A stretch of DNA of 64,000 nt from contig CM020517.1 in NCBI GenBank assembly GCA_009823395.1, positions 10,815,501 through 10,879,500 of the forward strand. Direction: 5' to 3'. Made by a program: the position numbers and the translations under genes. Below, one piece after another: positions 10,966 to 22,770 of this stretch. Numbering within the stretch: position 1 is the first letter of the stretch; the number at the start of each line of letters is the position of its first letter. The stretch is from Thamnaconus septentrionalis. Its lineage: Eukaryota > Chordata > Actinopteri > Tetraodontiformes > Monacanthidae. The notes under the pieces were generated by a model, which saw only the letters and a program-made list of their open reading frames with translations, did not search any database and was not told where the DNA came from.

Positions 10966-12202
10966 TGGCAGGAGCTTTTTAACTTTTTAAGCTGTCAATA
11001 TATCAGCTTAATGGCTGCGCCCAGCCTGCAGGATAAGCAAACAGCTGAGGATTCCTGCCTGAAGGTGAGCAAACAAATCACTCTGGGCTCTCGCGAGTGA
11101 CTCAAAACACCTGATTCTCGTGGATGACCCGCTCGTAAAAAAGACTCAAACCTTCCATCGGCAGTTCGGGCTTTGCTGCTTCTGCAGAACGAGGCGACGC
11201 GCCGCCACTCCGCTCGTCCCCTCGTCCCCTCGTCTCTCTTCCAGGCTAATTAAAGATTCACGCCAGGCGATGTGGCAACTCTGACGGATCAGTTGTGACC
11301 TCTCAGTTCTAAAGTTCCTCTCGCTCCTCCTCCTCCTCCTCCGCCGCCGCCTCCTCGCCATCAGCTCCAACAGAAGCGGGGTGGCGGGGGGGTGGGTGTG
11401 TGGGGGGGGGTCGACCCCGCCAAACAGAACCCGAGCTAAATATAACGGACTCGTCAAGGAAGAAAAAAAAAAAAAAAAAAAAGAAATCCATCCCATAATT
11501 TCACCTTTTCACCTCGGAGAAGTCGGCTTCTAAGACCCCCCCCCCCCACACACACACACACACTTTAAAGCTTAATTCTGCCAACGAGGAGCAGGCGGTG
11601 TTTCAGAAGGGGGTCGGGGGTGGAGGTGGGTCGGGGGGGCGGAACACATGTCTGTGAGGCCTGTTCCTCCTTATCTGGCTGCTTCAGCCTCGGCCAAAGA
11701 TAGATGTCTGCCATGCCAGCGTGTTTATTTTCCTTGCCGATTAGCTTCGATTAAAAGCAGACCGTGTTGTTGCTCCCCTCCTATTGCTGCCTTCGTCTGG
11801 CTCGGCTGCCTGCTCGCGCGTCCCCCCGTCTCTCACTCTGTGTGTGTGTGTGTGTGCGCGAGTCCTCCCCTCGCGAGGGTGTGTGGGTGTTCGTGTGAGG
11901 GTCTCCGCTATTTCATCTCCACTAGGCTGCACATGATAATTAAGCCGGGGGTTTACAGCTTTGAGTAATTCTGTGGCCTGTGTCACCCCACACACCCCCC
12001 GCCACCACCACCACCCCCCCAAAAAAAAGGAACAGGAAATAAAGCCACCCTTCCTCTGTCTCCTCTACCTTCGCCCTCCTCCTCTTCCTCCTCCTCCTCC
12101 CCCTCCTCCTCCTCCTCACTCCTCCTCCTGTGCCGCAATCCCACCTCAGGCTGTGGGAATCTTCTTTAGTCACACTCGGCTTAACAGGTAAACAAGGCCG
12201 AA
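10966..12202. other. Simple-repeat-rich, pyrimidine-biased DNA
   Basis: Contains CTC/CCG triplets (11325-11355), G tract (11402-11411), poly-A (11463-11482), C tract plus (CA)n (11536-11564), a short (TG)n (11839-11857), C tract (12014-12020) and a (CTC)n block (12074-12129). No gene signature between them. Confidence 0.5.
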
Positions 12203-12213
12203 TGGTGGTGGTG

Positions 12214-12245
<32 letters not shown>

Positions 12246-12270
12246 GGTGGGGTGGGGTGGGGGGGGGGGG
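12203..12270. repeat. (TGG)n(TG)n(G)n compound tract
   Basis: TGG units grade into about 28 bp of TG and then into GGGGTGGGG and a G homopolymer. The 3' part is quadruplex-prone. Confidence 0.93.
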
Positions 12271-12442
12271 CAGTCCATGGGAGCAAATAAAACAGGGGAG
12301 GATGTAAATGGATTTATCGCTGAGCTTCAACACACCCCCCCCCCCCCACTGCTTCCTCCTCCTCCTCCTCCTCTCCCCCTCCTCTCCGTGGGCTCCCCCT
12401 GTTCCTCCTCCTGCAGTGAGGAGGTGAGGTGGCCCTCACTAA

Positions 12443-12474
<32 letters not shown>

Positions 12475-12930
12475 CTTTAAACAAGTTAATCTCAGAACTC
12501 TGGAACCCTACGCAGCTCCGCTCCACCGGAATACCACCCCCTCCCTTAAATATGTTTTCCACCCCCCCCCCCACACACACACACACACCACCCTCCTCTT
12601 CCCCCTCCCCCTCCCCAAAGTTCGCCGTCTTTGACACAGAAGCGGTTTCGCCGGGTAATTCTCCCAGGCAGCTGCGTCAACTGCGCCTCGGGTCGCGGCT
12701 TCTGAACGGTCGGCGTGGAGCTACCTGGAGGCCCCGCCCACCGCCCTCCTCTCGACCCGCCCTCCATCACTCCCTCACTCCCTCCCGCCCTCCCTCCCCC
12801 AATCTTTCTACTCCTCTCCTCCCTAAATTATCTGCCGCTAATCCAGATCAGAAAGTTAAAAAGCAGGTCAAGCGTGAAAGCCTTATGCTGAGTAATGAGA
12901 GAGAGAGAGAGAGAGAGAGAGCCATGTGAA

Positions 12931-12964
<34 letters not shown>

Positions 12965-13589
12965 TGCAGGACAGACCCGCTGCCCACGCCATCCGAAGGC
13001 CTCGTTTTTCAAAGAACTCTTTCAGATGTGGGGGCAGGAAGAGCCGACTTAAAGCGAGACCACCATAAACACACTCCTCTGTTTTATAACAAGCCCGGCC
13101 TGCCAAAAACAGCTCCCAAGCTTTGCTTTTTTTTTTTTTTTTTCTTCCTTCCCTGCACACGCTGAAAATATAGAAAGAGAAAGAAGTGGGGTTTTGAGAC
13201 AGGACCGGGTCCACGAAAAAACCTCCGCCGCCTTATCGACGGCGGTTCAGGTATGCGCAAAAGCAGGCGGGGGAGGGGGGGGGGGAGAGAAAAAATCTAT
13301 TCAAATCGATCCGGAGGAGGAAGGCTGAGGCAGGGAAGGGAGATTGGGTCGTGCGCTGCCCGCCGCTCCTCCGGGGAGGCTTGATCACGCTTATAGCCCC
13401 CCCGTGTTCATTAAGGTGCTCTGACATTTGCAGCATTAGCCGCCGCTCTCATCTCCCCGAGTCTGGCAAATCTTCCTTTCCAGGCCGCCGAGAGCAGCGG
13501 CTGCAGGGATGAAAGGGCTGTGATGGTACAGTTGTTAGGGAAAAGGGGGGGTGCGGCCCTTGATGATGCACTACCGGGCCGGCTCTGTG
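12271..13589. other. Microsatellite-dense spacer
   Basis: Holds C tract plus (CTC)n (12336-12400), (CT)n (12443-12468), C tract plus (CA)n (12563-12590), (GA)n (12897-12921), (GT)n (12934-12962), poly-T (13128-13143) and a G-rich run (13267-13287). Every open frame here crosses at least one such tract. Confidence 0.6.
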
Positions 13590-13617
13590 GGTGTGTGTGT
13601 GTGTGTGTGTGTGTGTG
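13590..13617. repeat. (GT)14 microsatellite
   Basis: 28 bp pure GT. Confidence 0.95.
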
Positions 13618-15990
13618 CTTGCGTGCGTCACTGCAGTGCGGAGACTGCTGCTAATCGATCGATCTTCCCAGGCAGCCTTATCCGTCCTAATCCCGGGTTG
13701 TCATTAACACCCACAGTGTCATTTGTTATGTATTGATCTATTGACCCATTGATCAGATGGTATACAAATGATAACAAACACATTGAAAAGTGGAGAATGA
13801 AAGTAAAGGAGAGCGACGGGAATTAATGAGGTTTGACTTTTCCTTGGTCGACTAGTGGTGGTTGTTTTTTTTTTCTCCTTCCTTCCCCCCTTTGGGACGC
13901 TGAGGAGACGGCCAGAATCCGAGATGGACACTGAGAAGGGTTTTAATTTGAAGGGTCAGAGGCTCAGTCCATTTTCAACAATTAGAGCTTCTCCTGTCCG
14001 CATGGTCAGGAAAACAATCTTCCTTTTTCGTTGAATAAAAAAAAGTCAGTAAACGTGTATCGACAAAATCATAACCCTTTAACGCTGTAGTATGTATGCC
14101 AGGCCTGTAAGTGGTGCTGTGATGATGCCACAGAAATGGAAAAAAAAAGAAAAAGAAAAAAAAAGAAATGCAGCAACCAGTCAGTCATTGATGTTGAGCG
14201 ATTGTTTTCATCCTCGTCTGTCAGTCACAAGGTCTGACTGAACCTCTGGTCTGCTGCGCTAAAGCTGTAGCAACATGCTATCCTGAGAACCAGATGTATG
14301 GTGGCTGGCCCAGCGGGGGAGCACTCAAAACAAGTTCAACAACATTTTGGACGGGGGAAAGTTTCTCTCCTCCTGCGTTGCTGTTCGAGCCGCAACCTTT
14401 TTTTTTTTTTTTTTCTTGCAGAGAGCAGATGATGTGTTCATGTCCACTCGAAGGAGTTGACATAAAGAGAACTTGAAAGAAATAAATATCCTATAGGTAG
14501 ACTTTGCCCTTCCCATGTTTGGAGCCCGCACATGAGGGATTAATCACGAGTCATTACGTCGGTAATTGGTTCTATTCTGAACTCGCAGGACATCTGGAAT
14601 CTGACAGGACAGGTCTGGAAAAAAAAGGAAAAAAAAAGTCGTATGTTCACAATCGTCAAAGACACAAGGGTTCCACAAATCTTCTTCAGTAGTCGAGTTG
14701 GGGAATAATATGTTTTTATTCATCTGAATTTCCAGTGATTTCACAGCTTTGTTTTCCTAAAAAAAAAAAAAAAAAATTCTCAGAACCTTTCACATTTTTC
14801 TTGAGCGGGATCAGATGGCTCACAAGTTGTCGCGCTTAGCCACTTAGCGGTAGCCACCGCTGCTAAGTCCGCGTTCAGGAATGCCCATAGGCCGTTCTGC
14901 CGAAACCCCCGATGCCGTCACCGCGTGGACATCTGGCATGCTTTGAAGTGCCTGGAACAAGGGCGTTTTTCTTCGGCCCCTCTTCCCGGCTGCCACTGCT
15001 GCTAGGTGACTTGCTGTGCGAGCGGACGACGCTCCTCTTCCTGTTGTTAAAGCCTTTGTCGGACGATCGATCCTCCAACTGGGTGGAGGTGGTGGTGGGA
15101 GGGGGCGCAGCCCTCGGTGATCACAGCCCGATCAATCGGATTCGCCGAAAATATAAAAAAAAAGGGGGCTGGGACGCGCTCGTAGTAATTTACAGATCTC
15201 TCATCGCAAGGGAGGCAGTCGATGCGCGTTAAAGAGAGAGGACGCGGCGCCGCACAAAAGGAGGAAAATGACGGCGCTTAAGTGTACTTTTCTACCTTCT
15301 CGTGCTCGCGTGCTGTTTTCTGGAAGAAGAAAGTGTCCCTGGCGACACGTGCCGTGATAGAAGTCCGCCGCAGAATAACCGCACGATCAAAGTTTAATCA
15401 AACGAGGGAGGCTGGCCGCCGGCCACCAGGGGGTGTGACGGCTAAATGCGTCTCTTAAAACCTTAACACGTTTTAAGCATTTTTTTCCCCGTTTTTTTTT
15501 TTTTTTTTTTTTACGGAAATCAGATCGTCCGCCCGGTTGGCCTTCTCGGCCTCGTGCGAGAACGGAAGATCACGGCGCCTCGATGGAGGCTCCTCACCTC
15601 CAGGAAGCGATCTTCAGTGGCGGAGGCGTCGTGGAATAATTTATGGGCTAAGAAAACATCCGAGGCCCTAATCAAGGTTAGCGCAGTCGGAGTCCTGATT
15701 TAGGATCAGCAGCCACTGGCTCAGCAGTTCGCCCTCCCCAACACACACACACACAAACACACGCACACAAACACACACGTCATTCTTAGAATTCAGAGCT
15801 TGCAAAACACTTGTTCAAAGACAGAAGATGTACTGTACAAAAAAAAAAAAGAATCCACTCGTATCGTCGCTGAAGCCGGAGTCCTTCGGCAGCTGAGGCG
15901 GTTTCCACTCTCCTCTCCCTCCTCTGGATTGTATTACATAAATAGCTTAAATGTATTCTCTTTAGAGTCTCGTGTAATCTTTGGAAATCC
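13618..15990. other. Unique DNA with A/T homopolymers
   Basis: Poly-A or T tracts at about 14138-14164, 14399-14414, 14760-14777, 15492-15512 and 15840-15850, and a short CA-rich run at 15741-15778. 14820-15240 is CpG-rich. No gene, transposon or convincing enhancer cluster. Confidence 0.4.
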
Positions 15991-16130
15991 AGGAACATCA
16001 GAAGATTTTTCTGAAGTTTATTCATCCCAGCGGGCCCACTCGGCCCGTTGCGAGTTAATAGCTTCAAGAAAGGCTTAATACACAGTAAAGTATTTATTCC
16101 TGAGAGCCGCAGAAGCGGGAGAATTGCGGG
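15991..16130. promoter_or_regulatory. Weak candidate conserved block
   Basis: GAGTTAATAGCTTC, GGCTTAATACACAG and AGTATTTATTCCTG words lie within 70 bp with no simple repeats. Suggestive only. Confidence 0.2.
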
Positions 16131-16370
16131 CTGTTTTGAACGGCGGGGCAGCTGCGGCTTTAAAAAAAACGGTTTCGCCCGACTCGCTGACAGTTGCTGC
16201 TGCGGCTCGGCTGCCTGCGCCAATGGATTCCGACCCGGGATGGCACGGCCCGGCCCGGCCCGGGGGCGAAGGCCTTTTGATGAATTATGGGAAACATAGG
16301 CATCAATGCACGCTGTGGAATCTCACATCTGCCCTGTTCCAGAGGCCTGGGTGTCAGCGGCTGGACTCCC

Positions 16371-16398
16371 CTCACCACCACCACCACCACCACCACCA
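16371..16398. repeat. (CAC)9 microsatellite
   Basis: 28 bp CAC run, followed by looser CCCA/CCAC units to 16436. Confidence 0.93.
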
Positions 16399-16539
16399 GT
16401 GATGCCCCCACCACGCCCACCCACACCACCCCCACGTGGGCCAAGACTCTCTCGGAGAAGCTCTGTGCCCAACCCCAGAGGGTTTTCTGCATTAGCTTTG
16501 CTAGTTTACACAGGTGGAGGTCCTGGAGTTCAGGTCCCG

Positions 16540-16579
<40 letters not shown>
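16540..16579. repeat. (TG)20 microsatellite
   Basis: 40 bp pure TG. Confidence 0.96.
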
Positions 16580-16581
<2 letters not shown>

Positions 16582-16990
16582 GGGGGGTTATTAAATATTT
16601 ACAGTGGTTCAGATGCGGCGCCTTTTCGAAAGAAACGGTTCCAAAAGCCATTAGGAGAAAACAAGGGGAGGGAAAAAAGAAAAACATTGGTGAGGAGCGC
16701 TTATTAATCTGTTTCCAAGGAGTCCATACAAGATCCCCGCCGAGGTGCAAATTCTGTTAAAAGAAAAAAAGAATAACAAACCATCTGTACAGTAAAGGCA
16801 CAAGCCGACTGGAGTGCTCCTGCCGCGATGAAATTAAAGCCTCCGACGTGCATTCTCCTGTTAATGGCCGTTTCTTTTCTTTTTTTATTTGCACCTCCGT
16901 CTTCCTTCATTTCGATGGCCCGCCTTTAATGACCGGCGGTGCTTTAAGTGCAGCGCCGTCCAATAAGGCTTCATTTAGAAGGCCGGCCGC
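16580..16990. promoter_or_regulatory. Candidate conserved non-coding block
   Basis: Runs of enhancer-like words: GTTATTAAATATTTAC near 16587, GCTTATTAATCTG near 16699, GATGAAATTAAAGCC near 16827, CTCCTGTTAATGGCC near 16855 and CTTTAATGACC near 16924. GC-rich between AT cores. No open frame of note. Confidence 0.28.
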
Positions 16991-17524
16991 CATTCAGGGT
17001 GAATGAGGGGGAACGAGGGGGCCCCCTGGATGAGGAGGAGTCGGGATCTCCATCAGTGCCGCGCGAGGCTGCCGGCCTGGTAATTACACACGTTATCAGC
17101 CATTACCGCAGTCTGGCGCTGCGGCAGGCCCTCAGTGTGTGTGTGTGTGTGGTGGCAGGAGACAGTTAAATGGGGGGTGGTGGTGGGGTGGGGGTTGCAA
17201 GGTTGCACGCCGGCAGATGATGCTGCAGATGAAGAGGCGGCCGCGCCGTGAGGAGGGCGGCCTCCCTCCGCCGAATCTCCCTTTTTTTAATCCCCCCCAC
17301 TGCCGCGTCGTCCCCACTTCTCCCAGCCCACATCTCACACCTCCAGCCACTCCTGAGCTCACCCCACCCCACCCCTACCTCACCCCACCACACCCCAGCC
17401 CAGCCCATCCCAGCCCTCTCACCCGACTACCACCACCCCGGCCACGGCACCTTTTTTTTTTTTTTACTCCTCCAGTCATCCCTTTCTCTCCCCCTATCTG
17501 CCTGCGCTTCCCTCGCTCACCCCC
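16991..17524. other. C-rich spacer
   Basis: Contains (GT)8 at 17135-17151, a CCCCA-rich stretch (17360-17440) and poly-T (17452-17465). Pro-rich frames are composition artefacts. Confidence 0.45.
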
Positions 17525-17530
17525 TGTGTA

Positions 17531-17580
<50 letters not shown>
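17525..17580. repeat. (TG)n microsatellite
   Basis: TGTATGTATG leader, then about 44 bp pure TG. Confidence 0.96.
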
Positions 17581-17581
<1 letters not shown>

Positions 17582-17688
17582 CTCCTGGCCTCGCCTGAGA
17601 TGCAAATGACACAAGAAAGTGATAAAAGTTGCATGTTGGCACCGACGTAATTAAATATTAAACTCTCATTTTTCCCCCCTCACTCCTC

Positions 17689-17690
<2 letters not shown>

Positions 17691-17749
<59 letters not shown>
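17691..17749. repeat. (TC)29 microsatellite
   Basis: 59 bp pure TC/CT. Confidence 0.97.
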
Positions 17750-17755
<6 letters not shown>

Positions 17756-17809
17756 CGTTTCCTCCGAGCGGAGGGATGCCTGTGGATATTGCTTTCACGT
17801 TACAGCAGC

Positions 17810-18075
17810 GAGAGTGAGAGGGAGAAATTTATGAAGGGCTTAATTTAGATTCCCAGGCTTCTGGGAAGCCCCCTCTCCCCCCCTTCCCTCTTTAAAAAAA
17901 GAAGAAAAAAACGTCATAGATTATATCATGCGAGGTTGTTAAAATAACAGTTTGAGGGGAAAGCTGTGTTCATTGTAAAAGGTGTATAAACTGTTGACGG
18001 GGACGAGGCATTAGTCTCGTCGTGGGAGAATCATTAGCAGAGACTGAATCATTAACTCAGCCGCCGCGGTTCAGC
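17810..18075. promoter_or_regulatory. Candidate enhancer with repeated GAATCATTA
   Basis: AT-rich, repeat-poor block. GAATCATTA occurs at 18028-18036 and again at 18046-18054, exactly 18 bp apart start to start. GACGAG/CTCGTC forms a short palindrome at 18002-18021, and GAGGCATTAG and GGCTTAATTTAG words lie nearby. Paired homeodomain-type sites at fixed spacing fit an enhancer. Confidence 0.36.
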
Positions 18076-18337
18076 TGATGAGGTGAGCAGAGCGAGAGTG
18101 AGAAATACGTGCTGTTGAAAGAAAAAAAGAAAAGGAAAAAGGTGCTGGATAGAATAAATGTGCAACAATCCCGAAGCCGGACTGATCTTTCCTCCATCTA
18201 AACGCACTTTTCCAGTTCTGGGCTTGTTACATCATCGTTACATACGTTATTCTAATGCAAAGTGTGACCCACTTTCTTCAGCTGTATTGTTCCCTGGCTT
18301 AGCCCCTCCAACCCTGTTTTCTATTCACTATGTCAAA

Positions 18338-18339
<2 letters not shown>
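18076..18339. other. Unique DNA
   Basis: Nothing recognised. Confidence 0.35.

Positions 18340-18377
<38 letters not shown>
18340..18377. repeat. (AC)19 microsatellite
   Basis: 38 bp pure AC. Confidence 0.96.
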
Positions 18378-18382
<5 letters not shown>

Positions 18383-19434
18383 CATTGTGTGCGTGAGTGT
18401 GTTTGTCTCCTTGTCTCCCACTCTTTTTTTTTCCGCTCTTTCCCCGCACACCCTGTGTATTTATGTGTCAGCGTGCGTTTGCATCATCTGCATGGGCCTG
18501 AGCTAAGTGTGTGTGTCACCACGGCTATCCCCGCATGGGGTACGGGGGGCGGGGTGGAGGCACAGGAGGTGGAGGAGGAGTAGTGGGAGGGAGGAAGAAG
18601 GGGTTGTTGCTTTTAATTGAATTGTAAATGCAAGTGGAGGGTGAGCGGGGCTGCTCCTAGCTGGGACAGACAACAGATGGAAGGCAGGGCCTGGCCTGCA
18701 GGGCAAGAGGGGTGAGAGGGGAGATGGGTGGGTGGAGGGCGGATAGATGGATGGGTTGGGGGGGGGCAGAGGCGAAAGGGGGACCTGGTGAATGAGAATG
18801 ACCAGGGTCTGGGGGCCTCTGTGGAGCCCGGCTGCCTGTCACAGCTGCCTTCAGTCCTGCTGCTGCTGCCGCCGCCGCTGCTGCTGCTGCGATTTGCTTT
18901 CATTCTTTATTTACTCTTGTGTCGGTAAATACTTTTGCTCCCTTCTGCTCCTGAAACACTCCAAGACGACTAGAGGGAACCTGAAGTTGCCAATAAAGCG
19001 TTCGGATTCTGACTTTTGGTGCCGTATACAGAATCTAAATCATTTTTAAAAAGGAATAAACTGCCGATTTAAGGTCTTGTTTAGCCATATAATTAAAAAA
19101 AAAATATATATATATTTTTTTTAAATGATATTCTCTTAACACATACAGCCTTTGAAAAAAATATCTGCAATGCTAGTTTTGGATTTACTTTGCATCAAAT
19201 ATCAGTAGTATCGCACATATCAGTTACAACTGATCTGACTTCCACTGAAACTGAGTCTTTTGGGTTTTTTTCTCCCTAATATCCAGTGAATATAAAGCCG
19301 GGGTCCAACACTTTGGCCCATCTAAAGAGCTCCGCCTGCTCTCTCCAGCCCCAACCCTCTGACGCACTGTCCGCCAGAAGAGCACATAAATAAATAAAAC
19401 ATTTAAAAGTGAGACGAATAAATACATTGGAAGG
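18378..19434. other. Unique DNA with G-rich and CTG-rich patches
   Basis: G-rich 18540-18790, (CTG/CCG)n at 18858-18891, AT-rich 19080-19180. The short Leu-rich frame over the CTG run is artefactual. Confidence 0.4.
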
Positions 19435-19990
19435 AATTAGACTGCGATGTCCCACTGCTTATATAACTGCTAATGCTTCGGGGGAGCATCGGCGGTGAGT
19501 TCCACCTGCGTTTTATCTAAATAAGAAATCTCACTCGTCACCGCTGTGTAATATAAATGGAGATTTTTTTTTCTTCCTCTCCTTGTCTTTTTTCCCCCAC
19601 TGTGAGGAAGGAACACGGATCTGTCCGTGAGAAAACTCCCTCAGAAGAAGGGAAATGCAGCCCAGCCTGCCCTCCTCAGGTGAAAGCGGGAGGCTTAGGG
19701 CGGCTCTGTCAGCGCAGCAGCAGCTAGACTAGGTCACACTCTGGGACACGGCAGCACTAGGTCAATACAGGCTTTACCCCTTGACTAGATTAAGGGTATT
19801 TGGGTTGTTTGTGCATTTGCGATGATAATAACTCCACATGGGGCTGCTTCTTGTTTTATTGAACCGATCGACTCCCCCCCCCCCCACGGCCGGCTCTGCT
19901 ACGTCACACACACGATTACGTGTCTTTATTTTTCCAAACTATTTTTAGAGAAGCACTGAATAACTTTGGGAAAACATCATGCTAGGAAAG
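19435..19990. promoter_or_regulatory. Weak candidate conserved block
   Basis: Words such as TATATAACTGCTAATGC, TTTTATCTAAATAAG and GTGTAATATAAATGG lie within 19456-19560, followed by ordinary sequence with a C tract at 19875-19885. Only the first 130 bp look enhancer-like. Confidence 0.22.
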
Positions 19991-20945
19991 AGTCGCTGTG
20001 ATGGTGCTCTGGGTTGTAAATTGTGACTGGAAGACCTCTGGCGCTCCATCAGCCGCTTGGAAAAGGTGTTTCTGAGCGACGGGAAGTGTGCGGCCGCAGT
20101 TACAAAATCCTTTCATGTCCTAAAACATGGAAAAGTGCCACAAGTGTCGCACTTTTCCCTCACCTGCGCGTGCCTAACGCTAACAGTTTGGTTTGCGCTA
20201 AATCAACGACCTTGTTGATTTAGTGTCTTCAGCTTGATTTAACGCAACTCACCTTCATCATGTATATGCTGATAGGAAACTGTAAAAAAAAAAAAAAAAA
20301 ACAGATTTAAAATTATAACAATAGTATTGGTAAACGCTATGTCGCCACCTTGTGGTACGAAGACTTTGAATGTGAGCTTAATCCACAAGTGTAGGCGAGG
20401 GAATTTATTTTGCACAGCTAAATGCGTTGTCTGCGCAGGCTCAAATTCTTTCGCATCCAATCACCAAATTTAAACGCTAGCACTTGCGAGTCATCTGTTT
20501 ATTTTACACAGCAAAATTTTCAAAAGTCTGCTTAACATTCTCTGGACCGACTCCAACCAAGTTCCTCGCATTTCTCTCCCATCGACTCCTTTTAGACCTT
20601 CAACGTGTTTACAGAGTTTCAAGTCCACCCCCCCCCACCCACACCACCACCCCCTCTTCCATTTCTTGCAGACGATGCGCGTGATGGATACTCCTCATAA
20701 CTGTCTCTGCAGGCGTGATGTCACCCAGCTGCCTTAGTTAATCTCTTTCCTCCCAGACAGCATATTCACAGCCTTGGGGGCTAGACCCAGCTCCTACATC
20801 TATCTGAAGCCAGCACATGCACTGTTGCTCTCCAATAACTCCACTCAATTGCCCATCATTCCTCCGCCTCCTCCTCCTCCCGCCATCCCCTCACACACAC
20901 ACACACACACACACCTTCCAGAGCACCTCCTTCCACCACTGCGCT
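19991..20945. other. Unique DNA with poly-A, C tract and (CA)n
   Basis: Poly-A (20284-20300), C-rich (20628-20655), (CA)12 at 20892-20914. No gene signature. Confidence 0.45.
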
Positions 20946-21080
20946 TTATTCGGTTATTAATCTGCGGACGCGTCTGCCAAATAATTAACCTGGCCAAGTT
21001 ATTTATTCCCTGGGTGATATTTCCCTACCTGTGTTTGGGAGGCAGAGGGGAGGACAATGCCATTGAAATGTCCTCTCGCA
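20946..21080. promoter_or_regulatory. Candidate conserved element
   Basis: CGGTTATTAATCTGCGG, CAAATAATTAACCTGG and GTTATTTATTCCC lie within about 70 bp and without repeats. This is a dense TAAT cluster in otherwise GC-rich DNA. Functional call is inferred. Confidence 0.36.
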
Positions 21081-22749
21081 GCCAAAGGAGACCCATAAAG
21101 GGCACGCACGTGCACGCGCTGTCTGGGGTAAAAATGGGAGTACGGGCGGGGGGGGGGGAGAATACGAGTGGGGGGGACTGCAGGCAGTCCGGTGTACAGA
21201 GAGATTCATGTGGGGTATTACAAATGCACCAGTAACCTTTTCAGTTAATGAAAAAAAGAAGACACTCTAATAAAAGAGAAGAAGCCCGAGTGGGAGTCTG
21301 ATGGCCGGGGATACGTGGCTCCCGGATGGATGTCATTCCCAACGAATTCCCGTCGACGATCAGAAAACAACCGCAATCCCCCCCGACTCCCGCCTCCTCC
21401 CGCATCCGCGTCCCACACGCGCCAACTGCTCATATGCCGGCGCTGCGCGCATGCAAATATGCTAGTGCACGCAAATAGAAACACAGCCTCGCCTGGGCTC
21501 GTGTGTGCGGCGCGGCGCGGCCTCGCTCCTCCTCGCTGGGTGTGATTATTTCCCGGGGTGAGGTGATGTGTTGCGCCCAAGCTGGAATAAAAAGGGAGCA
21601 GACGTGAGCGCTTTGGCCCTAGGTTTCCACCGCACTCTCACTGCCCACTCTTCGCACTTGGGTGTGAGGTTGGTGTGGCCAGCTAAAAAGGAAAAAAAAA
21701 AAAAAAAGTGTGAGCCCAGGACACAAGCAGGGTGGTCTTTCCATCGTTGGATTGCACCAAAACGCAATTCGACACGGCAGCTTTTTTTTTTTTTAAAGGA
21801 ATGAAAAAGATAAAGAAAGTGAGTCTGTCATTGTGCCTGCTAGCTTAACGCACTGTTGTGTTGAGTTACTGTCGTTCAAAGCTTCCTGTTTGTACACAGC
21901 TAGCCAAATGGGGAGTGTTGCAAACAATGTTGCCCATGTTGTCCAAGATACTTTACATTTAAATTGGAAATACCAAAAACTCTTGTTGTAGCAGCTACTG
22001 CTGCAGCATTAGCATATTAGCAGTAGCTTGACTTGTACTCACTTCCTGTATTTCTTCTTCTTTCTCTGCGGATTATGTGCAAAGTCAGCTAGTCGCTGCT
22101 GCTTTTCACTGTTATTACAATTAGAAAGAGGCTGTTTGCTTATGAAACATTTTCAGCAGGAAATTGTCGAGATGGATGAGACAGAGTTCAGGATTAAAAT
22201 CTTTGAGATTTGGCTGCCATCAAATCTTAAGTCATTCTTCTGATACAGTTGCCATATAATATCAAGCATTATTTTTCTATCTCTCTAGTCAAATTTTCCT
22301 TTTGGAGCTTTTAATCATAGCATTCCGAGTTACACTGATGGGGGAAAAAAAAAAAAAATTCTGTCAGCACACCATGTTGCTCTCATTTGAAATAACCATA
22401 TAATCACACTAGCACGTCCCTTCGCTTTTCAACTTTTAATGTTTTCCTTTCCAGTGAAGGCGAGACATGACTTTGTAACCGCTCTTCTCGTTTGTACAGT
22501 CACCAAAGCATGAAACCTTTTGCAACCGGATCCCTGCGTTTTCTCTCAGGATTTCTCGCTCGAATGTTTCTTAAAAAACGAATGTAAAACAGGTGGGCGA
22601 AAACATCCTGTTCTATGCGGCCTGCTTTTATCACGCTGATATAACTTATCCCCTTTCTATCTGCGAGACCTCACCAAGGAACATGGCAATCACTTTTTTT
22701 TTTTGTTATGCTAACATAGGCCTTCGTGTGCTATCATATGACAACATGA
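21081..22749. other. Unique DNA
   Basis: G-rich patches (21150-21175), a CpG-rich span (21300-21560), and A/T homopolymers (21690-21707, 21781-21794, 22345-22358). 21830-22260 is CpG-poor and could contain old repeat sequence, but no family word is clear. Confidence 0.4.
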
Positions 22750-22770
22750 TTTTTTTTTTTTTTTTTTTTT
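22750..22770. repeat. Poly-T tract
   Basis: 21 bp of T preceded by GA and followed by AAACACACAG. Confidence 0.9.

Noticed and set aside
14399..14500. Strong acceptor-like site (poly-T plus CTTGCAG at about 14415-14421) with a possible 79-nt exon ending CTATAG|GTAGAC
   Set aside because: The body has stops in most frames, the donor is weak, and poly-T runs produce acceptor look-alikes throughout this window.
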